Shown here piece after piece: positions 44,475-56,498 of a stretch of DNA of 64,000 bases. The translations under genes and the position numbers were made by a program. The notes beneath the pieces are model-generated. The model did no database searches, had not been told where the DNA came from, and was given only the letters and a program-made list of their open reading frames with translations. Within the stretch, counting starts at the first letter, position 1. Every line of letters begins with the position of its first letter. Source of the DNA: Liquorilactobacillus mali (lineage in GTDB: Bacteria; Bacillota; Bacilli; Lactobacillales; Lactobacillaceae); the NCBI RefSeq assembly GCF_001437155.1, contig NZ_JQAR01000003.1, positions 62,001 to 126,000 on the forward strand, given 5' to 3'.

Positions 44475-44816
44475 CTATTTCAGCAAAACATGAGCTAGAC
44501 GTAGGACATGCATTAAATTCTTCTTGGTATCAGCCATCGACACACCAGAAATTGGCGGACGAGCAATGATTATAAAATCACAATCTTGCCGTAAATTAGG
44601 TTTTAGTTCTGTCAAGCTCTGTCTAATTCTTCGCTTAACCCAATTACGTGCTACTGAATTTCCAATTCTCTTTCCTACAGATATCCCTACCCTAAAATGC
44701 AACTGATCTGGTTTATCAATCACATAAACAACAAATTGTCTATTTGCAACAGATTTCCCTTGCATGAATACTTTTTGAAAATCTGCTTCTTTTTTGACAC
44801 GGTATGATTTTCGCAT
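44475..44816 (-). CDS. rnpA: Ribonuclease P protein component
   Basis: Protein cofactor of RNase P, which trims tRNA 5' ends. 113 residues, basic. The RNR motif region reads [21 protein letters not shown] (about 48-68). The N-terminus is [20 protein letters not shown]. It lies between rpmH and yidC as in nearly all Firmicutes. Confidence 0.97.
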   Translation of the reverse strand: MRKSYRVKKEADFQKVFMQGKSVANRQFVVYVIDKPDQLHFRVGISVGKRIGNSVARNWVKRRIRQSLTELKPNLRQDCDFIIIARPPISGVSMADTKKNLMHVLRLAHVLLK

Positions 44817-44860
44817 AATCCATCTCCATGTGTCGTCTAAAAATCTACATCAAAATAAAA

Positions 44861-44880
44861 GACCACTGACGGTCAGTGGC
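44861..44880 (-). terminator. Hairpin between rpmH and rnpA
   Basis: CCACTGAC-G-GTCAGTGG (44863-44879). Read leftward it immediately follows the rpmH stop and is trailed by TCTTTTATTTTG, an intrinsic-terminator layout. It probably lets rpmH mRNA end before rnpA in part of the transcripts. Confidence 0.8.
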
Positions 44881-45015
44881 CTATGCAGACAATACTTTTC
44901 TACCTTTACGACGTCTACGTGCTAAAACAGCGCGACCGTTACTTGTACTCATACGTTTACGGAAGCCATGAACTCTTTGACGATGACGTTTCTTAGGTTG
45001 ATATGTTCTCTTCAT
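44881..45015 (-). CDS. rpmH: Ribosomal protein bL34
   Basis: A 44-residue basic protein of the large ribosomal subunit. It begins [18 protein letters not shown] and contains the invariant [20 protein letters not shown]. The GGAGGTG site is a few bases upstream. First gene of the leftward rpmH-rnpA-yidC group, directly left of the origin. Confidence 0.98.
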   Translation of the reverse strand: MKRTYQPKKRHRQRVHGFRKRMSTSNGRAVLARRRRKGRKVLSA

Positions 45016-45165
45016 TAGATTTTCCACCTCCTTGATAGACACTTAACAATGATACCGAAAATATTACTAAAAAAAACAGTTTTTGTCAAGACCCCTATCT
45101 ACTCAAGATATCTTATCATAGATTATTCACGGGTTAAAGTTATTTTGAGAAAGTACTCTTCAAAG

Positions 45166-45469
45166 TTATCCACAAAAGTAATAGAAAAAAGCTTTTTCCT
45201 GTGGATTTCTTTTTTATCCTTGTTTTGTTTCCACAAGGAGTTCAACATAGATTTACACCAATACACAAGCTGTTTATAGTTTATCCACAAACAAACTTTC
45301 AACTGTTGAAAACTTTTGAAAACATTGATATATCAACAAAGTTTACTCGCAAGCTCACTGTGGATAAGTCATGAAAATAATAAAACGTGGTTTTCATTTT
45401 TTGCCTTGTGGATAAACAATTTACAGTCTGTGCCTTTTGTTCCTTTCTTTTGTACATACCTGTGGAAAA
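45166..45469. other. DnaA-box cluster upstream of dnaA (oriC part 1)
   Basis: Exact TTATCCACA at 45166-45174 and 45281-45289; exact reverse copies TGTGGATAA at 45359-45367 and 45407-45415; one-mismatch boxes at 45200-45208 (TGTGGATTT) and 45461-45469 (TGTGGAAAA). The 510-bp rpmH-dnaA gap contains nothing else except the dnaA promoter. The cluster is the incAB-like region and an autoregulatory site for dnaA. Confidence 0.95.
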
Positions 45470-45470
45470 C

Positions 45471-45499
45471 TTTTGAAAAAAATGCTAGACTATTATAAT
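45471..45499 (+). promoter_or_regulatory. dnaA promoter
   Basis: -35 TTTTGA (45471-45476), 17 bp, -10 TATAAT (45494-45499), right after the last DnaA box, so DnaA can repress its own gene. Confidence 0.6.
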
Positions 45500-45526
45500 G
45501 AACGTTACAACAAAGGAGGTATCTAT

Positions 45527-46882
45527 GTGCCTGATCTTGAAACCTTATGGCAATACATTTGTGATGAATTCAAAACAAAATTATCTACGATCAGCTATAA
45601 TACTTGGCTAAAAGCCGTCAAGCCGATAGCTTTTTCATCTCAAACACTTGTTATCGAAGTCCCGACTGCCTTACATAAAGATTATTGGAAAGCAAACTTA
45701 AGCAAACAAGTTGTCGCTCTCGTTGCTGACTCGATCGGTCAGACAATCACGGTGATCGCCAAGTTACCTGAGGAACCCAATCCACTTTCTTCAAACTTTT
45801 CCAGTAATAGAGCTCAAAACAATACTAAGTTAGTTGATTCACGCCCAACCTTTATGCGCGAGACTAAACTAAACGAAAAGTATACTTTTGACACTTTTGT
45901 TATTGGAAAGGGTAACCAAATGGCACATGCCGCAGCACTTGTAGTTGCAGAAGAACCTGGTGCTCTTTACAACCCGCTTTTCTTTTTCGGTGGTGTTGGC
46001 TTAGGCAAAACCCATTTAATGCACGCAATTGGTCACCAGATGTTGGCTAATAATCCGCAAGCAACAGTCAAATACGTCACTAGCGAGGCTTTCGCCAATG
46101 ACTTCATTAATTCAATTCAAACAAAACGTCAAGAGGAATTTCGTAAAGAATATCGCAGTGTTGACTTACTTTTAGTAGACGATATTCAATTTTTTGCCGA
46201 CAAAGAAGGGACGCAAGAAGAGTTCTTCCATACCTTCAATGCATTATATGATGACAAAAAACAAATTGTTCTTTCGTCAGATCGCTTACCAAATGAAATT
46301 CCTAAGCTGCAAAAAAGACTTGTATCTCGCTTTAAGTGGGGATTATCCGTTGATATAACACCCCCTGATCTTGAAACCAGAATTGCAATTCTTCGCAACA
46401 AGGCTGATGCTGATGATTTGGCTATTCCTGATGACACGTTAAGCTATATTGCTGGCCAAATTGATTCAAATATTCGTGAGTTGGAAGGCGCATTAGTTCG
46501 CGTACAAGCCTATTCTTCAATGACCCATCTCCCAATCTCAACTAGTTTGGCGGCTGATGCTTTGAAGAACTTAAAGCTCAATGGAAAGTCAAATGAAATC
46601 TCTATCTCAGTTATCCAAGACAAAGTAGCAAAGTACTACCACATATCAATCAGTGATCTAAAGGGAAAGAAAAGAGTTAAAAACATTGTAATTCCTCGCC
46701 AAATAGCTATGTACCTTGCACGTGAACTTACAGATGCTTCTCTACCTAAGATTGGGCATGAATTTGGAGGGAAAGATCATACAACCGTGATCCATGCTCA
46801 CGAAAAGATTTCAGGCGCATTGAGTACCGATGCAGAATTACAACGTGAAGTTAATGACTTAAAAGGCAAATTAAAAAAATAA
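45527..46882 (+). CDS. dnaA: Chromosomal replication initiator DnaA
   Basis: AAA+ initiator that opens oriC. 451 residues from GTG 45527 (AAAGGAGGT, 7 nt spacing); the longer frame from 45437 covers DnaA boxes and the promoter and is discarded. Domain [26 protein letters not shown]. Linker, then domain III with Walker [11 protein letters not shown], Walker [10 protein letters not shown] and sensor RLVSRFKWG. Domain IV ends with the DnaA signature [14 protein letters not shown], which reads the boxes. Confidence 0.98.
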   Translation: MPDLETLWQYICDEFKTKLSTISYNTWLKAVKPIAFSSQTLVIEVPTALHKDYWKANLSKQVVALVADSIGQTITVIAKLPEEPNPLSSNFSSNRAQNNTKLVDSRPTFMRETKLNEKYTFDTFVIGKGNQMAHAAALVVAEEPGALYNPLFFFGGVGLGKTHLMHAIGHQMLANNPQATVKYVTSEAFANDFINSIQTKRQEEFRKEYRSVDLLLVDDIQFFADKEGTQEEFFHTFNALYDDKKQIVLSSDRLPNEIPKLQKRLVSRFKWGLSVDITPPDLETRIAILRNKADADDLAIPDDTLSYIAGQIDSNIRELEGALVRVQAYSSMTHLPISTSLAADALKNLKLNGKSNEISISVIQDKVAKYYHISISDLKGKKRVKNIVIPRQIAMYLARELTDASLPKIGHEFGGKDHTTVIHAHEKISGALSTDAELQREVNDLKGKLKK

Positions 46883-46917
46883 GAGCAATTGTGAATTACT
46901 GTGAACAAAAAACGTAC

Positions 46918-47035
46918 TTATACACAAGATATACACATGTGCATATCTTTTAGATTTCTAGCTACTCTTTAGTTTTCCACAGAATCAACAGGCCCTACTA
47001 CTATTACTATTTTCTTTTATAATTAATATATATAC
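46918..47035 (+). other. oriC unwinding region between dnaA and dnaN (DnaA boxes, DnaA-trio, DUE)
   Basis: In order: box-like TTATACACA (46918-46926), box TTTTCCACA (46973-46981), GC-rich GGCCC (46991-46995), DnaA-trio array CTACTACTATTACTATT (from 46995), then AT-rich TTTTCTTTTATAATTAATATATAT up to about 47035. This box/GC/trio/AT order is the basal unwinding system described for Bacillus and other bacteria. Helicase loading should occur here. Confidence 0.9.
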
Positions 47036-47051
47036 ACTTAGGAGGCACTTC

Positions 47052-48188
47052 ATGAAATTTACAGTAAATCGACTTGAATTCATCAAAAGTCTGACAGATG
47101 TCCAAAGAGCTATTTCGACAAAGACAACGATACCTATATTAACAGGATTAAAATTGAAACTAGAAGCAAGGGGACTGACTCTTACAGGTAGTGATGCCGA
47201 TATTTCAATTGAGACATTTATTCCTGCTGAAGATGATAAAGCACAATTACAAGTTGAAGAACCCGGACAAGTTGTTTTAACTGCGAGAATATTTAGTGAA
47301 ATCATAAAGAAACTTCCTGAGGATGTTCTTACCTTGGAAGTAACTGAGAATTACCAAACAGAAATTCTATCAGGAAACGCATCATTTTCAATTAAGGGAC
47401 TGAATGCAGAAAATTATCCTCATTTACCAGAAGTCACAACAGAAGATACTTTAAATCTTGAAAGTGATGTCTTAAAACAGATAATAGGACAAACTGTTAT
47501 TGCTGTTTCGACACAGGAAAGTCGTCCAATTCTTACAGGAGTTCATTTAACTATTAAAAACGGTCAATTATCTGCAGTTGCAACAGATAGTCATCGTCTA
47601 AGCCAACGTAAAATTGCAATAGCAGCAGACAATGTGTCTTATGACATCATCATACCTGGTAAATCACTCAGTGAGTTATCAAAAATGATTGGAGAAGATG
47701 CAGCTCAAGTTGAAGTGAGAATATCTGAAAATCAAGTATTATTTAAGTTCAACAACACGACCTTTTATTCACGCCTGCTTGAAGGAAATTATCCAGACAC
47801 AGATCGTTTGATTCCAAAAGATTCAGATACTGAAATCGACTTTAATGCAAGCGAATTTCTTGCTTCAATCGAAAGAGCTTCGCTGTTATCCCATGCTGGT
47901 CAAAACAATGTTGTAAAATTGGCACTGGATACTGAAAATCAAAAGGCAACAATTTATAGTAATTCACCTGAAATAGGTAATGTTGAAGAAGAATTAAAAT
48001 TTCAAAGACTGTCAGGTAATGATATCGAAATTTCATTCAATCCTGACTACATGAAAGATGCACTAAGATCCTTTGGACAAAGTACGATTACAATTTCATT
48101 TAATGCTCCTTTGCGACCATTTACATTGGTACCTAGTGAAGATCAAGAACATTTTATTCAGTTAATTACGCCGGTTAGAACGTACTAA
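47052..48188 (+). CDS. dnaN: DNA polymerase III beta subunit (sliding clamp)
   Basis: Ring-shaped processivity clamp, 378 residues, three similar domains. It starts MKFTVNRLEFIKSLTDVQRAISTKTTIPILTGL and contains VAVSTQESRPILTGVHL and ATDSHRLSQRKI. It ends FTLVPSEDQEHFIQLITPVRTY, the typical last strand. GGAGG precedes the ATG. Confidence 0.98.
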   Translation: MKFTVNRLEFIKSLTDVQRAISTKTTIPILTGLKLKLEARGLTLTGSDADISIETFIPAEDDKAQLQVEEPGQVVLTARIFSEIIKKLPEDVLTLEVTENYQTEILSGNASFSIKGLNAENYPHLPEVTTEDTLNLESDVLKQIIGQTVIAVSTQESRPILTGVHLTIKNGQLSAVATDSHRLSQRKIAIAADNVSYDIIIPGKSLSELSKMIGEDAAQVEVRISENQVLFKFNNTTFYSRLLEGNYPDTDRLIPKDSDTEIDFNASEFLASIERASLLSHAGQNNVVKLALDTENQKATIYSNSPEIGNVEEELKFQRLSGNDIEISFNPDYMKDALRSFGQSTITISFNAPLRPFTLVPSEDQEHFIQLITPVRTY

Positions 48189-48218
48189 AATGAAATAAAT
48201 AAAAATCCCAAGAAAAGT

Positions 48219-48258
48219 AAGGGCTAGGCCAAGAGTTAATTTTTGACCTAGCCCTTAT
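48219..48258 (+). terminator. dnaN terminator, hairpin family member
   Basis: AAGGGCTAGG pairs with CCTAGCCCTT, with TTAATTTTTGA in the loop and a TTCTGTA tail. It separates dnaN from the malolactic gene. Confidence 0.8.
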
Positions 48259-48392
48259 TCTGTATATTTTTATAGTCCCATAAACGCTCTGATTCTTTGA
48301 CTATCAGCAGTTAAATACCATTTTTACTGGCAATATGATAAAAATTAATAGTCTGTCTCACTACATATAATATTTATTTATAATTGATTTAG

Positions 48393-48472
48393 ATTTTGAC
48401 TATATTTGAAGTGCACACGTATATTAATTATGTGCATATGTGAACAATAAAAAATAGTCAAAATAAGGAGAG
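48393..48472 (+). promoter_or_regulatory. Malolactic gene promoter flanked by an 11-bp inverted repeat
   Basis: -35 TTGACT (48396-48401), 18 bp, -10 TATATT (48420-48425). ATTTTGACTAT (48393-48403) covers the -35, and its exact complement ATAGTCAAAAT (48454-48464) lies just before the ribosome site AAGGAGAG. GTGCACAC and TGTGCATATGTG are further partial repeats in between. It could be a two-site operator of a MleR-like regulator (inference). Confidence 0.5.
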
Positions 48473-48479
48473 TTGATCT

Positions 48480-50105
48480 ATGTTAAAAAGTTATGAAGTA
48501 TTGCGTAATCCCTTTTTAAATAAGGGAACGGCTTTTACAAGAGAAGAACGTGAAAAATTAGGCTTGGTGGGAATTCTGCCAAGTAAAGTTCAAACAATTG
48601 AAGAACAAACAGCGCAAGCTTATGCTCAATTTCAAAGTAAACCAAGTCTTCTTGAAAAAAGAATTTTCCTGATGAATCTTTTTAATGAAAATGTTACATT
48701 ATTTTATCATCTGATGGACCAGCATGTTGTTGAATTTATGCCCGTTGTCTATGATCCAGTTGTTGCTGACTCAATTGAACAATACAACGAAATCTACACG
48801 AATCCACAACAAGCAGCATTTTTATCGATTGACCATCCCGAGGATATTGAAGACACACTAAAGAATGCTTCTGACGGCCGCGATATTCGCTTAATCGTCG
48901 TTACAGATGCTGAAGGTATTTTAGGTATGGGCGACTGGGGTGTCAACGGTGTTGACATCGCAGTTGGTAAATTGATGGTTTATACAGCCGCAGCGGGAAT
49001 CAATCCAGCTCAAGTATTGCCAGTAAGTATTGATTCAGGTACAAATAACCAAAAATTAATTGATGATCCTATGTATTTAGGAAACCGTCACGAACGTGTT
49101 GCTGGTAAACCTTTCTTAGACTTCATTGATAAGTTTGTAGAAGCACAACAAAAAGTGTTCCCTGAATCACTTCTTCATTTTGAAGATTTTGGCCGTGCAA
49201 ATGCACAGGTTATTTTAGATAGTTACAAGGACAAAATTGCAACTTTCAATGATGATATTCAAGGAACTGGGATGATTGTCTTAGCAGCAGCGATTGGTGC
49301 CATGAAAATCTCGAAACAAGAACTAAAGGATCAAAAATTTTTAACATTCGGTGCAGGTACAGCAGGGATGGGTATTGCTAATCAAATCTTTACTGAACTT
49401 GTTCAAGAGGGACTAACGGAAGAAGAAGCACGTAAGCACTTCTATTTGGTTGATAAGCAAGGTCTTTTATTCAACGACACTCCTGATTTGACGCCTGCTC
49501 AAAAAGCATTTACACGTGATCGTTCGGAATTTGCAAATGCAGATGAATTAACAAATCTAGCAGCAGTTGTTAAAGCAGTACATCCTTCTGCTATGGTTGG
49601 TACATCTACTCAACCGGGAACATTTACAGAAGAAATCGTCAAAGAAATGGCTGCACATACAGAACGTCCGCTTATCTTCCCACTTTCAAACCCTACCAAG
49701 TTAGCAGAAGCTAAGGCAGCAGATTTGATTAAATGGACTGATGGGAGAGCACTTATCTCAACGGGAATTCCTGCAGCAGATGTTGAATATAATGGTGTCA
49801 CTTATCATATTGGACAAGGAAATAATGCCTTGATTTATCCAGGATTAGGTTTCGGTTTGGTTGCTTCCACAGCAAAGCGTTTAACACAAGAAACGATTTC
49901 AGCAGCAATTCATGCACTTGGTGGATTAGTTGATGCAGATGCAGCTGGTGCAGCAGTACTGCCACCAGTCTCACAACTTACAGAATTCTCACAAATCATA
50001 GCTGAAGCAACTGCTGAAAGTGTTGTTTCGCAAGGATTGAACCGTGAAGAAATTACCGATGCAAAAAAGGCTGTTGCCGATATGAAGTGGGCTCCTGAAT
50101 ACTAA
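48480..50105 (+). CDS. mleS: Malolactic enzyme
   Basis: NAD- and Mn-dependent enzyme that decarboxylates L-malate to L-lactate, giving deacidification and energy via malate/lactate exchange. 541 residues, usual length. [20 protein letters not shown] at the start, [43 protein letters not shown] (metal Asp) and [15 protein letters not shown] (NAD site) are present, with [11 protein letters not shown] further on. Sequence type is MleS rather than malic enzyme (MaeA/MaeE). Position is unusual: between dnaN and yaaA-recF, without a malate permease or mleR. Codons look like those of a well-expressed gene. Confidence 0.94.
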   Translation: MLKSYEVLRNPFLNKGTAFTREEREKLGLVGILPSKVQTIEEQTAQAYAQFQSKPSLLEKRIFLMNLFNENVTLFYHLMDQHVVEFMPVVYDPVVADSIEQYNEIYTNPQQAAFLSIDHPEDIEDTLKNASDGRDIRLIVVTDAEGILGMGDWGVNGVDIAVGKLMVYTAAAGINPAQVLPVSIDSGTNNQKLIDDPMYLGNRHERVAGKPFLDFIDKFVEAQQKVFPESLLHFEDFGRANAQVILDSYKDKIATFNDDIQGTGMIVLAAAIGAMKISKQELKDQKFLTFGAGTAGMGIANQIFTELVQEGLTEEEARKHFYLVDKQGLLFNDTPDLTPAQKAFTRDRSEFANADELTNLAAVVKAVHPSAMVGTSTQPGTFTEEIVKEMAAHTERPLIFPLSNPTKLAEAKAADLIKWTDGRALISTGIPAADVEYNGVTYHIGQGNNALIYPGLGFGLVASTAKRLTQETISAAIHALGGLVDADAAGAAVLPPVSQLTEFSQIIAEATAESVVSQGLNREEITDAKKAVADMKWAPEY

Positions 50106-50111
50106 AAAAGA

Positions 50112-50270
50112 AAATACAAGCTGATAAAAATTTGAATACTAACACGGAATTACAAAAATAGCACGTACTTCAATGTTAGGTAGAGAATTTTGGCTTATGG
50201 GGTACGAGTACGTTTATACAGAATAAATTAGGAGCTGGGTCAAAATTTAATTTTTGGCCTAACTCCTTTT
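50112..50270 (+). repeat. Dispersed structured repeat, copy C (downstream of mleS)
   Basis: Shares ATTTGAATACTAACACGGAA, AGAATTTTGGCTTATGG and ACGTTTATACAGAATAAAT with copies A and B. It ends in AGGAGCTGGGTCAAAA / TTTTTGGCCTAACTCCTTTTT, which should terminate mleS. The inner stem is reduced (ATAGCACGTAC...). The rest of the 350-bp spacer to yaaA contains no gene. Confidence 0.8.
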
Positions 50271-50454
50271 TGCTTTGCTCGAAATAGGCTTAAAAAGCCG
50301 AAAAATACAAATCTGTGGGTTTTAAACCAGATATAGTCTCTTTATATTAACAGACCTTAAAATAGCTTATACTGCATAATAGGCCCTTATATGATTGTTA
50401 TTTGCTATAAAGAAGTTTATAATTAAGGTTAAATGAGGAAGTTGGTGAAATCTG

Positions 50455-50682
50455 TTGGATAATGAGATTCTTCTAAAAACTGAGTATATTACTTTGGGAC
50501 AAATGCTCAAAATAGCTTCAATAATTGATTCCGGTGGACAGGCTAAATGGTTTTTGCAAGAAAATGAAGTTTGGGTCAACGGAGAGCAGGATAATCGAAG
50601 AGGCCGAAAACTTTATGCGGGTGATCAAGTTAACATCCCTTCAGTAGGTAAATTTTCAATGCGTTCTAAACAGGCCAAGTGA
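50455..50682 (+). CDS. yaaA: S4-domain protein YaaA
   Basis: A 75-residue RNA-binding S4 protein conserved next to recF. KTEYITLGQMLKIASIIDSGGQAKWFLQENEVWVNGEQDNRRGRKLYAGDQV is the S4 alpha-L region. TTG start at 50455. A role in ribosome assembly has been suggested for relatives. Four bases separate it from recF. Confidence 0.95.
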   Translation: MDNEILLKTEYITLGQMLKIASIIDSGGQAKWFLQENEVWVNGEQDNRRGRKLYAGDQVNIPSVGKFSMRSKQAK

Positions 50683-50686
50683 GCCT

Positions 50687-51811
50687 ATGTACTTAAAAGA
50701 ATTGTTACTGAAAAATTTTCGCAACTATTGTGATGTAGATTTAGAGTTTTCACCGCAAATTAATGTATTGATTGGTGAGAATGCACAGGGGAAGACGAAT
50801 CTCCTTGAAGCAATCTATGTTTTAGCAATGGCAAGAAGTCACCGAACAAATAATGAGCGGGAATTGGTGAATTTTGCGGAAGATGAAGCATTGATTCAAG
50901 GAACATTGGAACGAAAATTAAGCAAGTTGAAACTCGAACTTTTTTTGGGGAAAAAAGGGAAAAAGGCAAAAGTAAATCACTTAGAACAAGCGAAGTTATC
51001 GCAATATATCGGTCAGATGAATGTTATTTTATTTGCTCCAGAGGACTTAGCAATTGTCAAAGGATCACCAGCGGTAAGGCGAAAATTTATTGACATGGAG
51101 TTTGGGCAAATTGATGCGCATTATTTATATAATTTGAGTCAGTATCGCGTACTTTTAAAACAAAGAAATCATTATTTGAAGCAACTTCAGCTGAAACAAG
51201 CAAAAGATTTAGTTTTGTTGGAGGTTCTTTCTGATCAGCTTGCAGCATTTGGAGCAGAAATTATTGCAAAGAGAATTATTTTTTTAAGTGAACTTGAGGA
51301 GTATGCCCAAATTGTTCAAGCACAGATAACGGAAGAAAAAGAAGAACTTAATTTCAAATATGAAACTAGTGTAGAAGATGTTTATAAAAAAGATGTTAAA
51401 CAAATATATGCTGACTTAAAAAAACTGTATCAAAGCAATCAAAATAAAGAAATATTTCAAGGTTCAACCTTGTATGGACCACACAGAGATGATGTTCAAT
51501 TTTTGATTAACAAAAAAAATGTTCAAGTTTTTGGCTCGCAGGGACAGCAGAGGACGACCGCACTGGCCGTAAAATTAGCAGAGATTGATGTAATGAAAAA
51601 TGAAACGGATGAATATCCGATTTTATTGTTGGATGATGTCTTATCGGAACTTGATGGAGCTCGACAAACGCAATTATTGCGGGCAATCCAAGATAGAGTT
51701 CAAACTTTCTTAACAACACCTAGTATGAGTGAAATAACAAGAAAGTTAATAAAAGATCCTAAGGTATTCAGGATTAACGCGGGGAAGATAACAGCGGAAG
51801 AATTTAGATAA
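50687..51811 (+). CDS. recF: DNA replication and repair protein RecF
   Basis: SMC/ABC-like ATPase that helps load RecA at gaps. 374 residues. Walker A GENAQGKTNLLE (30-41), signature FGSQGQQRT and Walker B PILLLDDVLSELD. N-terminus MYLKELLLKNFRNYCDVDLEF is typical. Its ATG follows yaaA by 4 bp. Confidence 0.97.
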   Translation: MYLKELLLKNFRNYCDVDLEFSPQINVLIGENAQGKTNLLEAIYVLAMARSHRTNNERELVNFAEDEALIQGTLERKLSKLKLELFLGKKGKKAKVNHLEQAKLSQYIGQMNVILFAPEDLAIVKGSPAVRRKFIDMEFGQIDAHYLYNLSQYRVLLKQRNHYLKQLQLKQAKDLVLLEVLSDQLAAFGAEIIAKRIIFLSELEEYAQIVQAQITEEKEELNFKYETSVEDVYKKDVKQIYADLKKLYQSNQNKEIFQGSTLYGPHRDDVQFLINKKNVQVFGSQGQQRTTALAVKLAEIDVMKNETDEYPILLLDDVLSELDGARQTQLLRAIQDRVQTFLTTPSMSEITRKLIKDPKVFRINAGKITAEEFR

Positions 51812-51825
51812 TGACATTTTTGTAG

Positions 51826-53799
<1,974 letters not shown>

Positions 53800-53841
53800 A
53801 TATTTCCTCGGAAATATTTGAGAAATTAGGAGGGATAGACG

Positions 53842-56307
53842 TTGGTAGATCTTCCAAATAGAATTAAAGATTCTGATTTGTCTGGAATTATGCGAAAATC
53901 TTTTATGGAATATGCAATGAGTGTTATCGTTGCTCGTGCATTGCCAGATGTGCGTGATGGATTAAAACCAGTCCATCGCAGAATCTTATATGGTATGAAT
54001 GAGTTAGGGGTAACTCCTGATAAACCGTATAAAAAGTCTGCAAGAATTGTAGGGGATGTTATGGGGAAGTACCATCCTCATGGCGATTCTGCAATTTACG
54101 AGTCAATGGTCAGAATGGCGCAAGACTTCAGTTATAGATATATGCTTGTTGATGGGCATGGTAATTTCGGGTCTGTTGATGGTGATGGTGCCGCTGCAAT
54201 GCGTTACACAGAAGCGCGCATGAGTAAAATAGCTACAGAAATGTTGCGTGATATTAATAAAAACACCATTGATTTTACAGAAAATTATGATGGTTCAGAA
54301 AGGGAACCTGTGGTGCTCCCAGCAAGATTTCCGAACTTATTGGTCAACGGTGCTACAGGAATTGCGGTGGGGATGACTACTAATATTCCACCTCATAATT
54401 TGGCAGAAGTAATTTCCGGATTACATATTTTAATGAAGAATCCTGAAGCAACAACGGCTGATTTGATGGAAGCAATAAAAGGTCCTGATTTTCCTACAGG
54501 TGGGATTGTCCTAGGTAAATCTGGAATTCGCAAAGCTTATGAAACAGGCAAGGGAACCGTTACAATTAGAGCCAAGGTTGAAATTGAAGAGTCAGCGAAC
54601 GGCCGTGAACAAATCATTATTAATGAGTTACCATATATGGTCAATAAGGCAAAGCTGATTGAAAGAATTGCGGAATTGGCGCGTGATAAAAAGATTGAGG
54701 GAATTACGGATATTCGTGATGAATCTGATCGAGAAGGAATGCGAATTTCGATAGATGTTAGACGAGATATGAGTGCATCTGTAATTTTAAATAATTTATA
54801 TAAATTAACACTGATGCAAACTACTTTCGGTTTTAATATGCTTGCGATTGTTAAGGGAACGCCTAAAATTCTTAGCTTAAAGCAAATTTTAAAGTATTAT
54901 CTTGAACACCAGGAGATAGTTATCAGGCGCAGAACTGAATTTGAGTTAAAAAAAGCCCAAGCGAGAGCGCATATTTTGGAAGGTTTAAGAATAGCGCTTG
55001 ATCATATTGATGAAATTATTCACATTATTCGTAGTTCTAAGAGTGGAGAAGTTGCTAAGGCTAAGCTGATTGAGGGCTATCAGTTGTCTGACAAGCAAGC
55101 ACAAGCTATTTTGGATATGCGTTTAGTTCGTTTAACAGGCTTGGAACGCGAGAAGATAGAAGATGAGTACAACAAACTTCTTGAAGCTATTGCGGATTAT
55201 AAAGATATTCTTGCACATACTGAAAGAATTGATGAGATTATCTATCAGGAGTTGCTAGAAATCCAAGAAAAATATGGCGATAAGCGCAGAACCGAATTAT
55301 TAGTTGGGGAAGTACTCAGCATTGAAGATGAAGATCTGATCGAAGAAGAAGATGTTGTGATAGCACTCACCCATAATGGCTATATCAAGCGAGTGGCAAC
55401 GAGTGAATTTAAGGCACAACGCCGAGGCGGTAGAGGTGTCCAAGGAATGGGAGTCCATGATGACGACTTCATTGAGCACTTAGTTAATACTTCTACGCAC
55501 GATGAGCTTTTGTTCTTTACGAATATGGGGAAAGTCTATCGGATGAAGGGTTACGAAATTCCTGAATATGGACGTACTGCAAAGGGAATACCGGTTATCA
55601 ATTTGCTTGGTATAGATTCAGGTGAAAAGGTACAGGCAGTCATAAATATTTCCCGCGATATGAAGACAAAGGAACTATACTTGTTCTTTACTACACGACT
55701 AGGAATTTCGAAGCGTACAGCAGTTAGTGAATTTTCAAATATTAGAAGTAATGGCTTAAGGGCAATTACGCTAAAGGAAAACGATGAATTAATTAGTGTC
55801 CTGATTACTGACGGAAACAAAAATATTATAATCGGAACGCATTTGGGATATGCTGTTAGTTTCTCTGAAAAAGATGTCAGATCGATGGGAAGATTGGCTG
55901 CAGGTGTCAGAGGCATTCGCCTAAGAGAAAATGATTATGTAGTTGGTGCAGATATTTTATACCCAGACAGTCATGTTTTTGTAATTAGTGAGAATGGGTT
56001 CGGTAAACAAACATTGGCTTCAGAGTACCCAATAAAAGGTCGAGGAGGTAAGGGAATAAAAACCTCTAATGTAACTGAAAAGAATGGACCAGTTGCGGGA
56101 CTAACAACAGTTAATGGTACTGAAGACATTATGTTAATCACAAATAAGGGTGTTATGATCAGATTTAATATTGACAGTGTTTCTGAAACTGGAAGGGCAA
56201 CATTAGGTGTTCACCTTATCAGAGTTGAAGAAGGTGCATTTGTTTCAACAATGGCAAAAGTCGCACCAGAAGAACTTGACGAAGGGGAACAAGAGGAACA
56301 AAAATAA
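53842..56307 (+). CDS. gyrA: DNA gyrase subunit A
   Basis: Cutting and rejoining subunit, 821 residues. Catalytic Tyr122 in [10 protein letters not shown]. Quinolone-determining region [12 protein letters not shown] has the wild-type Ser83 and Glu87 (E. coli-like numbering). The GyrA-box [11 protein letters not shown] and six-bladed C-terminal repeats follow. TTG 53842 start with TAGGAGG. It begins 42 bp after gyrB. Confidence 0.97.
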   Translation: MVDLPNRIKDSDLSGIMRKSFMEYAMSVIVARALPDVRDGLKPVHRRILYGMNELGVTPDKPYKKSARIVGDVMGKYHPHGDSAIYESMVRMAQDFSYRYMLVDGHGNFGSVDGDGAAAMRYTEARMSKIATEMLRDINKNTIDFTENYDGSEREPVVLPARFPNLLVNGATGIAVGMTTNIPPHNLAEVISGLHILMKNPEATTADLMEAIKGPDFPTGGIVLGKSGIRKAYETGKGTVTIRAKVEIEESANGREQIIINELPYMVNKAKLIERIAELARDKKIEGITDIRDESDREGMRISIDVRRDMSASVILNNLYKLTLMQTTFGFNMLAIVKGTPKILSLKQILKYYLEHQEIVIRRRTEFELKKAQARAHILEGLRIALDHIDEIIHIIRSSKSGEVAKAKLIEGYQLSDKQAQAILDMRLVRLTGLEREKIEDEYNKLLEAIADYKDILAHTERIDEIIYQELLEIQEKYGDKRRTELLVGEVLSIEDEDLIEEEDVVIALTHNGYIKRVATSEFKAQRRGGRGVQGMGVHDDDFIEHLVNTSTHDELLFFTNMGKVYRMKGYEIPEYGRTAKGIPVINLLGIDSGEKVQAVINISRDMKTKELYLFFTTRLGISKRTAVSEFSNIRSNGLRAITLKENDELISVLITDGNKNIIIGTHLGYAVSFSEKDVRSMGRLAAGVRGIRLRENDYVVGADILYPDSHVFVISENGFGKQTLASEYPIKGRGGKGIKTSNVTEKNGPVAGLTTVNGTEDIMLITNKGVMIRFNIDSVSETGRATLGVHLIRVEEGAFVSTMAKVAPEELDEGEQEEQK

Positions 56308-56371
56308 TATTTGACAGAATTAAAAATTTTGCGTATTTAAAAATATGGGCAGTGATAGAAATTTAAGTACC

Positions 56372-56469
56372 TTGTAATATTATTTTATAAATGATATAAT
56401 GTTTGTTCGTTAGTATCTAACTAGAAATAGCATTAGATTACTTTCCTTGTTCTTAACTGAATTAAGAAC
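56372..56469 (+). promoter_or_regulatory. rpsF-ssb-rpsR promoter and leader hairpin
   Basis: -35 TTGTAA (56372-56377), 17 bp, -10 TATAAT (56395-56400). The leader carries GTTCTTAA-CTGAA-TTAAGAAC (56449-56469), ending some 29 nt before the rpsF start. Leaders of this operon in Firmicutes often bind S6:S18; whether this hairpin is that element cannot be shown here. Confidence 0.6.
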
Positions 56470-56498
56470 CAAAAGTCCATAAGGAGGTGTAAACAGTC

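Noticed and set aside
45437-45526. 30-codon N-terminal extension of dnaA
   Set aside because: It would run through a DnaA box and the promoter; the GTG at 45527 has an ideal ribosome site and begins at the conserved domain I.
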